Shown one piece after another: positions 43,795 to 51,401 of a stretch of DNA of 64,000 nt. The translations under genes were made by a program, and so were the position numbers. Origin of the DNA: UKL13-2 sp031431435 (GTDB lineage Bacteria; Pseudomonadota; Gammaproteobacteria; Burkholderiales; Usitatibacteraceae); the NCBI GenBank assembly GCA_031431435.1, contig JANPDI010000269.1:45392-109391 (forward strand), written 5' to 3'. Position 1 is the stretch's first letter. Each line of letters starts with the position of its first letter. The notes below the pieces were generated by a model. It was not told the DNA's origin, did not search any database, and was given only the letters and a program-made list of their open reading frames with translations.

Positions 43795-44838
43795 ATGAGA
43801 GTTGGCATCAACGGGATGGGACGTATTGGCCGATTGGCGTTGCGCGCGGCGTTCGGTGCAGCTGACCGCCCCGACGACGACCCGCGCGCGGACAATCGAT
43901 TGGACGTCGTGCATCTGAACGAACTGAAGGGTGGCGCCGCTGCAACGGCGCACCTGCTGACCTTCGATAGTGTGCAGGGTAGATGGAAAACGTCGATTCG
44001 GGCAGAGGGTGACAACACAATCGTTATTGATGACCGCGTTCTCTCGTTCTCCTCGCATGCCACGGCAGCGGATATCCCTTGGGGCGACCTTGGTGTTGAC
44101 CTGGTGCTGGAGTGTACCGGTAAGTTTTTGACACCCGAGACGTTGCAGGGCCACCTCGATCGCGGAGCCAAGCGGGTCATTGTGGCCGCGCCGGTGAAGG
44201 TCGGCAATATCTTGAACATCGTTGTTGGCATTAACCATGACCGATACAACCCGGCGGTTAATCGTATCGTCACCGCCGCTTCCTGTACGACCAATTGCCT
44301 CGCGCCGGTCGTCAAAGTTGTCCATGAAAACCTCGGCATCCGTCATGGGCAGATTACGACCATCCACGACCCGACCAATACCAATTTGGTGGTTGATGCG
44401 CCACATAAAGACCTGCGCCGTGCGCGGAGCGCAATGTTGAGCCTGGCACCTACCACCACCGGCAGCGCCACGGCAATTGCGCTGATTTATCCGGAGCTAA
44501 AGGGCAAGCTGAACGGCCATGCCGTGCGTGCGCCGGTACTCAATGCCTCGCTGACGGATTGTGTATTTGAGCTGCAAAGAGCAACGTCGGCGGAGGAGGT
44601 CAACAATTTGTTTGCTGAAGCAGCAAGCGGTGCACTCGCCGGAATCCTCGGTTACGAGGAGCGTCCGTTGGTTAGTGCGGACTATGCGCGTGACACCAGA
44701 AGCGCGGTGATTGACGCGTTATCGACGATGGTGACCGATGGCACGATGTTGAAGGTGTACGCATGGTACGACAATGAAATGGGATACGCCTGTCGTATGG
44801 TGGATCTTGCCACCATCATGAACACGCAAGGTTTATAG
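43795..44838 (+). CDS. ars-operon glyceraldehyde-3-phosphate dehydrogenase
   Basis: A 347-aa GAPDH with NAD-binding GINGMGRIGR at the start and the catalytic Cys164 in AASCTTNCLAP; WYDNEMGY closes the active site. Members of this branch sit next to arsJ and make 1-arseno-3-phosphoglycerate from arsenate and glyceraldehyde-3-phosphate, which ArsJ exports. The 3-bp gap to arsJ supports this. The insert RPDDDPRADNRLDVVHLN near residue 25-42 is typical of the ArsJ-linked type. Confidence 0.9.
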   Translation: MRVGINGMGRIGRLALRAAFGAADRPDDDPRADNRLDVVHLNELKGGAAATAHLLTFDSVQGRWKTSIRAEGDNTIVIDDRVLSFSSHATAADIPWGDLGVDLVLECTGKFLTPETLQGHLDRGAKRVIVAAPVKVGNILNIVVGINHDRYNPAVNRIVTAASCTTNCLAPVVKVVHENLGIRHGQITTIHDPTNTNLVVDAPHKDLRRARSAMLSLAPTTTGSATAIALIYPELKGKLNGHAVRAPVLNASLTDCVFELQRATSAEEVNNLFAEAASGALAGILGYEERPLVSADYARDTRSAVIDALSTMVTDGTMLKVYAWYDNEMGYACRMVDLATIMNTQGL

Positions 44839-44841
44839 ATA

Positions 44842-46113
44842 ATGTCTGACAATCACGCGGGCGGCGACAAAAGTGCCTCCCCCGCGGCCAGTGCGGCGCG
44901 CAACTACGCTATTGTGACGGCCGCCTATTGGGGATTCACTCTCACTGATGGCGCGCTGCGCATGCTGGTGTTGTTACATTTCTACCGCCTCGGTTATTCG
45001 CCCTTCACGCTCGCCTTTTTGTTTCTGCTTTACGAGGCCGCCGGCATTCTGGCGAACCTCATCGGTGGATGGCTCGCCACCCGTTACGGCATCGCGAGGA
45101 TGTTAACGATTGGTTTGACGACACAGATCGTGGGCTTTCTAGTGCTGTCTGCGTTATCGCCGACATGGGGTGCGGCGATGTCAGTGGCGTGGGTGGTGAT
45201 GGCGCAGGGTATTTGTGGAGTGGCAAAAGATCTCACCAAAACGGCCAGCAAGTCGGCAATCAAAATTACTGCGGGCGAAGCCAAGGGACAGCTATTTAAA
45301 TGGGTGGCCTGGTTTACCGGCAGCAAAAATGCGATGAAGGGCGTCGGCTTTTTCCTCGGCGGGCTGCTGCTGGACCAGCTTGGTTTTGCCGGGGCCCTTT
45401 GGCTGATGGCCGGGCTGCTGGCGTTGGTGCTGGCGGGCGTGGTGATGTTTGTGCCGCCGATGATGGGCAAAAGTAAAGCGTCAAAATCTGCCAAGGAGCT
45501 GTTCGCCAAAAACCGCGGGATTAACTTGCTCGCGGCCGCGCGTGTTGCGTTGTTCGGTGCGCGCGACGTTTGGTTTGTTGTCGGTGTGCCTGTCTTCTTA
45601 TATGCGTCCGGTTGGACGTTCACCATGGTTGGCGGATTTCTGGCGTTGTGGACCATCGGCTACGGTTTGGTTCAGGCCGGCGCGCCTATGGTGGTAAAGC
45701 GCAGCGACGACGGGTTGTCTCATGAGGTGCCTGCCGCGCGCGGCTGGTCTGCTGCGCTGGCACTGGTGCCAATCTTGCTGGCGGTGGTGGTGATGCAGAA
45801 CCCGCCCAATCTCGAATGGATCGTCGTGGCGGGACTCGGCTTGTTCGGCGTGGCGTTCGCGGTCAACTCGTCGGTGCATTCGTACCTGATCCTGGCTTAC
45901 GCAGGCTCGGAAAAGGCGGCTGAAGATGTCGGGTTTTACTACGCGGCCAATGCTTTAGGACGCTTCATTGGCACCTTGTTGTCCGGCTTGTTGTACCAGT
46001 GGGGCGGACTGTTTTATGCGCTGGTCGGCTCCGCCGTAATGCTTGTGATGTGCTGGTTGATTACACTCTGGCTTCCTACAAAAGCAGCACCTGCCGGCGG
46101 TGTCACAAGCTGA
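44842..46113 (+). CDS. arsJ: Organoarsenical efflux transporter ArsJ (MFS)
   Basis: A 423-aa major facilitator protein with about 11-12 membrane helices. RNYAIVTAAYWGFTLTDGALRMLVLLHFYRLGYSP and KDLTKTASKSAIKI are recognisable ArsJ stretches. It pumps out 1-arseno-3-phosphoglycerate made by the preceding GAPDH, which then breaks down outside, giving net arsenate export. Convergent with arsC (12-bp gap). Confidence 0.92.
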   Translation: MSDNHAGGDKSASPAASAARNYAIVTAAYWGFTLTDGALRMLVLLHFYRLGYSPFTLAFLFLLYEAAGILANLIGGWLATRYGIARMLTIGLTTQIVGFLVLSALSPTWGAAMSVAWVVMAQGICGVAKDLTKTASKSAIKITAGEAKGQLFKWVAWFTGSKNAMKGVGFFLGGLLLDQLGFAGALWLMAGLLALVLAGVVMFVPPMMGKSKASKSAKELFAKNRGINLLAAARVALFGARDVWFVVGVPVFLYASGWTFTMVGGFLALWTIGYGLVQAGAPMVVKRSDDGLSHEVPAARGWSAALALVPILLAVVVMQNPPNLEWIVVAGLGLFGVAFAVNSSVHSYLILAYAGSEKAAEDVGFYYAANALGRFIGTLLSGLLYQWGGLFYALVGSAVMLVMCWLITLWLPTKAAPAGGVTS

Positions 46114-46125
46114 TTGGCGCGAGCG

Positions 46126-46641
46126 TTAGGCGCTTACTGCTTCGACCTTGCCAATTTCGTCGAGTTTCTTTTGCAGGCTTAGCTTGTCGAGTTTCTCAAA
46201 CGGCAGGCTGGTAAAGATGCTGATGCGATTGCGCAATTGATTCATCGTCATCTTGAACTCATCGAGCATTTCTTGTTCACTACCGACAAATGCGGCGGGA
46301 TCCTCGATACCCCAGTGGGCTGACATCGGCTGGCCCGGCCAGACCGGGCACACCTCGCGCGCGGCGTTATCACATACCGTGAAAACAAAGTCCATTTGCG
46401 GCGCGCCCGACACTGCAAACTCGTCCCATGATTTGCTGCGCAAATCCTCTGTTGGAAGCTTGACGTCACGCAGTATTTTTAGCGCTAAGGGATGGACCGC
46501 ACCTTTGGGAAAGGAACCTGCGGAAAAAGCTTTGAATCTGCCGCTACTAAAGGCGAGACTATTCAAGATAGATTCCGCAATGATGCTGCGGGCGGAATTG
46601 CCCGTACACAGGAAAAGCACATTGAGAGGTTTGTCCGACAT
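46126..46641 (-). CDS. arsC: Arsenate reductase, low-molecular-weight phosphatase type
   Basis: A 171-aa ArsC of the LMW-PTP fold. The P-loop is CTGNSARS with nucleophile C12; C90 and C98 in VCDNAAREVCP match the two resolving cysteines of thioredoxin-linked enzymes such as S. aureus ArsC (C82/C89). The C-terminal helix (about 140-171) extends beyond the usual fold. The ATG follows AAGGAGTAACC. It is transcribed with arsR. A second, unrelated arsenate reductase is encoded at 48533. Confidence 0.9.
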   Translation of the reverse strand: MSDKPLNVLFLCTGNSARSIIAESILNSLAFSSGRFKAFSAGSFPKGAVHPLALKILRDVKLPTEDLRSKSWDEFAVSGAPQMDFVFTVCDNAAREVCPVWPGQPMSAHWGIEDPAAFVGSEQEMLDEFKMTMNQLRNRISIFTSLPFEKLDKLSLQKKLDEIGKVEAVSA

Positions 46642-46703
46642 GGTTACTCCTTGGCAAATTTAGAAGGGAGATCGAATATCTTGGGTTCGCGTCTTGTTGA
46701 CGG

Positions 46704-47045
46704 TCATGCAGCCAGTTTCTTTTTGCTGCCTGTAGGGCGGCATTGCGGAGCGCATTGTGAAGCATCACCGCAACAGTTTTCGGTCAGAAAGCCAACCAGC
46801 GTATTCATTGCTTCATAGTTGGCTGCGTAATAGATGTGCCGACTTGCGGGGCGGGCTACCACCAACGCCGCATTGCTGAGTTCCTTTAGATGGAAGGAAA
46901 GGGTGGCATTGGGGATCGACAGTGACTCGGCGATTTCTCCCGCAGCCATGCCGTCCGTACCCGCTTCAACGAGCAGTCGAAAGATGGCGAGCCGCTTTTC
47001 CTGCGCAAGCGCGCCGAGCTGATTGACGATGAGTTTTGATTTCAT
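46704..47045 (-). CDS. arsR: Arsenical resistance repressor ArsR
   Basis: A 113-aa winged-helix repressor (recognition region ESLSIPNATLSFHLKELSNAALV). It lacks the classic ELCVCDL metal site in the DNA-binding helix. Instead C91, C92 and C98 near the C-terminus (NCCGDASQC) have the CC-N5-C spacing of the As(III) site of Acidithiobacillus ferrooxidans ArsR (C95/C96/C102); C102 is an extra. It starts at the ATG at 47045, where a -10 hexamer lies so close that the mRNA may be leaderless. Confidence 0.9.
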   Translation of the reverse strand: MKSKLIVNQLGALAQEKRLAIFRLLVEAGTDGMAAGEIAESLSIPNATLSFHLKELSNAALVVARPASRHIYYAANYEAMNTLVGFLTENCCGDASQCAPQCRPTGSKKKLAA

Positions 47046-47047
47046 AT

Positions 47048-47080
47048 TTCCAATATTATAGAATTGAAGTTTGTTGTCAA
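47048..47080 (-). promoter_or_regulatory. arsR promoter with overlapping ArsR operator
   Basis: Minus strand TTGACA (47080-47075), 16 bp, TAATAT (47058-47053). The operator-like TTCTATAATATTGGAA (47063-47048) covers the -10, consistent with autorepression, and matches the site in front of the gapdh-arsJ operon. The start codon is at 47045. Between here and arsB (47064-47194) I see two GTGCAC words flanking 18 bp but no second clear operator. Confidence 0.7.
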
Positions 47081-47194
47081 TAGCTTCGGATCAAAGTTGC
47101 GAGTTTGCGCGGATTCGAACGAGCATCAATCAATAATGACAAAAGTGCACTTCGAAATTTCTTTGAGTGTGCACCGGCGTAAGAAAGAGATGAC

Positions 47195-48481
47195 TTGATT
47201 ACTGCCCTGCTGATTTTTATTGTCACAATCGTGCTGGTGATTTGGCAGCCACGTGGCCTTGGTATTGGTTGGAGTGCAACGGTTGGCGCGGTGGCGGCGC
47301 TGTTGCTCGGCGTCGTTCAGCCGGGGGATGTATTGGCCGTCTGGCACATTGTCTGGAACGCGACTGCTGCGGTTATCGCCATTATCATCATTAGTCTTTT
47401 GCTGGACGAGGCAGGATTCTTTGAGTGGGCGGCGCTTCATGTGGGGCGGTGGGGCGGCGGTAGCGGGCGGCGGTTGTTTGTGTTTGTTGCGCTGCTGGGT
47501 GCCGCAGTGGCGGCGCTGTTTGCCAATGATGGCGCAGCGCTCATCCTCACCCCGATTGTCATGGCGATGCTGATGGCGCTGGGATTTAATCCCGCGGCAA
47601 CGCTGGCGTTTGTGATGTGTGCAGGTTTTATCGCGGATGTCGCCAGCCTTCCGCTGGTGGTTTCTAATCTTGTCAACATCGTATCGGCGGACTTTTTTAA
47701 GATTGGCTTTAATGACTACGCCGCGATCATGGTGCCGGTGAATTTTGTGGCGGTTGCCGCGGCGATTGGCGTGTTGTTGCTTTTTTTCAGGCGGTCAATC
47801 CCGCTGCGTTATGACACCGGACTGCTTCGTTCGCCGTCAGACGCGATCCGTGACCGGACCACCTTTCGTTTTGGCTGGTTGGTGCTGGTGTTTCTGCTTC
47901 TCGGCTTTTTTGCGCTGGAACCGATCGGTGTGCCCGTGAGCGTGGTTGCCGGTATCGGTGCGGTATTACTGCTGCTGGTTGCGGCGCGCGGCAGGGTAAT
48001 CAGTACGCGCAAGGTGATACGCGACGCGCCTTGGCAGATCGTTGTGTTTTCGCTGGGCATGTATTTGGTGGTGTACGGGTTGCGCAACCAAGGACTGACC
48101 GAACATATTGCGCGCCTGCTCGAATGGTTCGCCGAGGGCGGGATCTGGGGTGCTGCGATGGGCACAGGGGTGCTGACGGCGTTGTTGTCTTCAGTGATGA
48201 ACAACATGCCGACCGTGCTCATCGGTGCGTTATCGATTGAGGCGGCGAATGTGACTGGCCCAGTGCGTGACGCGATGATTTATGCCAACGTCATCGGCAG
48301 CGATCTTGGGCCAAAAATCACGCCCATTGGTTCACTGGCAACACTTCTTTGGTTACACGTGCTCGAGCGGAAGGGTATGGCCATCACATGGCGCTATTAC
48401 TTCAGCGTCGGCATCGTGTTGACAGTGCCGGTGTTGCTCATCACACTTGCCGCGCTTGCCGTCAGGCTGCAACTTGGATGA
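47195..48481 (+). CDS. arsB: Arsenite efflux pump ArsB
   Basis: A 428-aa membrane carrier that aligns along its whole length with E. coli ArsB: LVIWQPRGLGIGWSATVGA, ALFANDGAALILTPIV, LPLVVSNLVNIVSADFF and MNNMPTVLIGALSIE. It expels As(III)/Sb(III) using the proton gradient. The start is the TTG at 47195 behind AAGAAAGAG; no ATG fits. It is divergent from arsR and followed by arsC and arsH. Confidence 0.95.
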   Translation: MITALLIFIVTIVLVIWQPRGLGIGWSATVGAVAALLLGVVQPGDVLAVWHIVWNATAAVIAIIIISLLLDEAGFFEWAALHVGRWGGGSGRRLFVFVALLGAAVAALFANDGAALILTPIVMAMLMALGFNPAATLAFVMCAGFIADVASLPLVVSNLVNIVSADFFKIGFNDYAAIMVPVNFVAVAAAIGVLLLFFRRSIPLRYDTGLLRSPSDAIRDRTTFRFGWLVLVFLLLGFFALEPIGVPVSVVAGIGAVLLLLVAARGRVISTRKVIRDAPWQIVVFSLGMYLVVYGLRNQGLTEHIARLLEWFAEGGIWGAAMGTGVLTALLSSVMNNMPTVLIGALSIEAANVTGPVRDAMIYANVIGSDLGPKITPIGSLATLLWLHVLERKGMAITWRYYFSVGIVLTVPVLLITLAALAVRLQLG

Positions 48482-48532
48482 GACAGCTTAGATGGGGTTG
48501 AACCAATTCAGTGTAACAACCGGAAAGGTCAG

Positions 48533-48976
48533 ATGAGCAACATGAGCAGCAACATGAATAACGTGACGATTTACCATAACCCGAATTGCGCGACATCGCG
48601 CAACACCCTGGCAATGATCCGCAACGCGGGCATCGATCCCGGCATTGTCCGGTATCTCGAAACCCCGCTGGACCGTGCTCGGTTAGAGCAGCTCATTCAG
48701 GACGCCGGGCTGACGGTGCGACAAGTGCTGCGCCGAAAAGGTACGCCTTATGGTTCCCTGGGTCTGGATGATGAAAAGTGGCGGGACGACGAATTGATTG
48801 ACGTGATGCTGCGTGAGCCGATCTTGATTAACCGCCCGTTTGTGGTCACGCCACTGGGGACGCGGCTGTGCCGCCCCTCTGAGTTGGTGCTGGATGTGCT
48901 GCCACAGCCGCAACAGGGGCCGTTTGCAAAGGAAGACGGTGAGGTAGTGGTCGACGCGCGGGGGCAACGTGTCTGA
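48533..48976 (+). CDS. arsC: Arsenate reductase, glutaredoxin type
   Basis: A 147-aa ArsC of the E. coli R773 type: catalytic C19 in IYHNPNCATSRNT, and the arsenate-binding arginines in VRQVLRRKGTPY and PLGTRLCRPSE. It uses glutathione and glutaredoxin. Its presence alongside the thioredoxin-type ArsC gives two independent reduction routes. The last 8 bp overlap arsH. Confidence 0.95.
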   Translation: MSNMSSNMNNVTIYHNPNCATSRNTLAMIRNAGIDPGIVRYLETPLDRARLEQLIQDAGLTVRQVLRRKGTPYGSLGLDDEKWRDDELIDVMLREPILINRPFVVTPLGTRLCRPSELVLDVLPQPQQGPFAKEDGEVVVDARGQRV

Positions 48977-49691
48977 CCAACTCACGGATCTGCCGCAGGT
49001 TAGCGGTGAGAATTTTCGCGTGCCATCGAAGGAGGCGCAGTTCATGGGGCCACGTTCGGCACATCCGCCGCGAATTTTGTTGTTGTATGGGTCGGTTCGG
49101 GAGCGATCGTACAGTCGTTTGGTGTTGGAAGAAGCCGCGCGGCTTTTAGTGGCACTGGGCGCTGAGGTCAGGTGGTTTCATCCCAGTGGATTGCCGTTAC
49201 CGGACGATGCGCCCGAGACCCATCCTAGGGTGCAAGAATTGCGGGAGTTAACGCAGTGGTGTGAGGGAATGGTTTGGAGTTCTCCCGAACGGCACGGGGC
49301 GATGAGCGCCATCATGAAGGCGCAAATTGACTGGATACCATTGTCCATCGGGGCTGTCCGCCCAACGCAGGGCAAAACCTTGGCCGTGATGCAAGTCTGC
49401 GGTGGCTCACAGTCCTTTAACGCTGTGAATCAAATGCGTGTGCTCGGTCGGTGGATGCGTATGCTGACCATTCCCAACCAATCCTCCGTCGCAAAAGCGT
49501 TCCTTGAATTTGACGATGCCGGTCGCATGAAACCCTCAGCGTACTTCGACCGCGTGGTGGATGTGATGGAAGAGTTGGTGAAGTACACGCTACTGACTCG
49601 CGATGTTGCGCCCTATTTGCTAGAGCGATATAGCGAACGTCAGGAAAGCGCGGCAGAGCTCGCACGCCGGGTAAACCAGCGGGGTTTGTAG
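48969..49691 (+). CDS. arsH: Organoarsenical oxidase ArsH
   Basis: A 240-aa NADPH-dependent FMN reductase-like protein. LLLYGSVRERSYSR is the FMN phosphate loop, WSSPERHGAMSAIMKAQIDWIPLS and CGGSQSFNAVNQMRVLGRWMRM are ArsH-specific. ArsH oxidises trivalent organoarsenicals such as methylarsenite. The GTG start at 48969 lies inside the end of arsC, so translation is coupled. Confidence 0.94.
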   Translation: MSDQLTDLPQVSGENFRVPSKEAQFMGPRSAHPPRILLLYGSVRERSYSRLVLEEAARLLVALGAEVRWFHPSGLPLPDDAPETHPRVQELRELTQWCEGMVWSSPERHGAMSAIMKAQIDWIPLSIGAVRPTQGKTLAVMQVCGGSQSFNAVNQMRVLGRWMRMLTIPNQSSVAKAFLEFDDAGRMKPSAYFDRVVDVMEELVKYTLLTRDVAPYLLERYSERQESAAELARRVNQRGL

Positions 49692-49757
49692 TGCCGCTAC
49701 TGTCTGGGTCTACTTGCGGGAGGGCCTGCCTTCGGGAGGGGCTTGGCGAAAGGGTGT

Positions 49758-49819
49758 AAGCGCCATTCGGCGGGTTTCTTCGGGATGAAATGGCTGAAAC
49801 CGCCCGCCGAATGGCGCTT
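49758..49819. repeat. Intergenic hairpin repeat E after arsH
   Basis: Perfect 17-bp arms (49758-49774 and 49803-49819, AAGCGCCATTCGGCGGG and its complement) around TTTCTTCGGGATGAAATGGCTGAAACCG-type core. Found 66 bp after arsH; it could end or protect that transcript. No long T run follows. Confidence 0.75.
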
Positions 49820-49910
49820 CTGTTAGTTATCGCTCGTTTTCGCAGCGGCTGTAACCTAGTTGTCATGACGACTGTTGATCATAGAGCGTTTCGTTAAGCT
49901 GCCGGCACTC

Positions 49911-51254
49911 ATGCGCACCGTTCTTGTTGCACTAGGCTTTTATATGTTTTGCGCTCTTTTGAGTACCAGCGCTGGTGCCGCCGGCGATTCGTTGAGCGGA
50001 CGGGTGCGTTTCCTAGAGATGTGTTCCGGCTGCCACGGCGTTCCGCCGGACAAACGTGCAATGGCCGCCGCGAATAACCCCGATACGTTGGTCTCAGCGT
50101 TAAACATCGTGAGCGGCATGGGTTTTCTCGTGTCGCTGATTAGCGCCGACGATATCCTCAATATTGCGGCCTACCTGGGGGATACGCGGCTTAATCAGAC
50201 CGTGACAGCTGTCGGCATTCAAGGCGGCGGAAGCGGCGCGGTGGTATCGTCACCCGCTGGAATTAATTGCGGTGCGCTGTGTGCGTGGAACTTCGCCCCC
50301 AATACCTCGGTGGTGTTGCAGGCTGTGCCAAGGATTGGATCAACATTTGTGGGGTGGTCCGAGGGCTGTGCTGGCACCGGCGAATGCCGCCTGTCTTCGT
50401 CTCAAGCGCAAACGGTAACGGCGAAATTCGAACGCAACGGCCCCCTGCGCGACTACAGCGGTATGTGGTGGGTGGGACCTTCTGAGAACGGTTGGGGCAT
50501 CGCAATAAACCAGCGCGCTGAATCCGGACAGCAGTTCAACAAACTTTATGCGTTTGATGATCAAGGTCAGCCAACATGGTACGTGATGCCGGGTGGGCAG
50601 TGGAGTGACGGCTATGCGGTTTATCGCGGCCCGCTGTTTCGGCCGCGTAGCGCCTCGCTGGACCGATATGACGCGACACAATTACAACTTGGCACAGCGG
50701 TTGGCGAGATGACGTTGCGATTGATTGATGCCGACCGTGCCGAGCTCAGTTATCAGATCAACGGCATCAGCGCCACAAAATCGATCATCAGGCAGGTGGC
50801 TGGTGTGACCAGCGCGGATGCGCCATTCTGGCTTGAGGTGCGGTGGCGCGCCTCATGCCAATACTGCCGGGATAATCGGGCGCCTGCGCCGGCGCAGGTT
50901 GGCGGATTGTGGTGGGGCGGGAGCGCTGAAGACGGCTGGTCGGTTTCGATCGCACCACAGCGGGCAAGTTTTTTTGGCATATGGTTTACGTTTGCGCTGG
51001 ATGGCAGCCCGACGTGGTATGTGCTGCCCAGCGGCGTTTGGCTCGGCAACCAGTATTCTGCAACGATGTTCCGCGCGCAAGCCGGGCCGTGGCTGGGACA
51101 GCTTTATGACCCCAAAAGATTGATCGTGGTGCCAGTCGGCAGTGCATTGTTTAATGCCGAGATCGCTGGCGACTTCCGGTTTACTTATCGATTTGATACA
51201 GGCGTCTTTAGCAACTTGGTGCAGTCAAAGAATATGGCACGGCGCGCCTTTTAG
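49911..51254 (+). CDS. Exported multidomain protein: cytochrome c motif, InlB-like repeat, two WW-rich repeats
   Basis: A 447-aa protein with a signal peptide (LVALGFYMFCALLSTSAGA). FLEMCSGCHGVPP is a single haem-binding CxxCH in a short cytochrome-like segment (about 30-110). Then comes a divergent bacterial repeat (GSGAVVSSPAGINCGALC ... FVGWSEGCAGTGECRL) with likely disulphides, and two copies of a ~110-aa module: YSGMWWVGPSENGWGIAI ... QPTWYVMPGGQW and VGGLWWGGSAEDGWSVSI ... SPTWYVLPSGVW. The latter module is common in secreted proteins of beta/gammaproteobacteria without a known role. Start at ATG 49911. Confidence 0.65.
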   Translation: MRTVLVALGFYMFCALLSTSAGAAGDSLSGRVRFLEMCSGCHGVPPDKRAMAAANNPDTLVSALNIVSGMGFLVSLISADDILNIAAYLGDTRLNQTVTAVGIQGGGSGAVVSSPAGINCGALCAWNFAPNTSVVLQAVPRIGSTFVGWSEGCAGTGECRLSSSQAQTVTAKFERNGPLRDYSGMWWVGPSENGWGIAINQRAESGQQFNKLYAFDDQGQPTWYVMPGGQWSDGYAVYRGPLFRPRSASLDRYDATQLQLGTAVGEMTLRLIDADRAELSYQINGISATKSIIRQVAGVTSADAPFWLEVRWRASCQYCRDNRAPAPAQVGGLWWGGSAEDGWSVSIAPQRASFFGIWFTFALDGSPTWYVLPSGVWLGNQYSATMFRAQAGPWLGQLYDPKRLIVVPVGSALFNAEIAGDFRFTYRFDTGVFSNLVQSKNMARRAF

Positions 51255-51333
51255 CACGCGGGCTGCCTGGTGCCGGTAACGGGCCGCAGAAGAGGGGCGG
51301 CAACGAGGGTAGGTGGCCGTCGACAAACGGCAA

Positions 51334-51372
51334 CAGAAAAGCCGCACCCGAAGGGAAGGTGCGGCTTTTCTG
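51334..51372. terminator. Bidirectional intrinsic terminator
   Basis: 15-bp perfect arms (CAGAAAAGCCGCACC 51334-51348 and its complement 51358-51372) with A runs on the left and T runs on the right of the GC stem. It serves the convergent ends of the multidomain exported protein and phoX. Confidence 0.9.
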
Positions 51373-51401
51373 TTTCTCTGGCGCTACTTCGCGATGACTG
51401 A

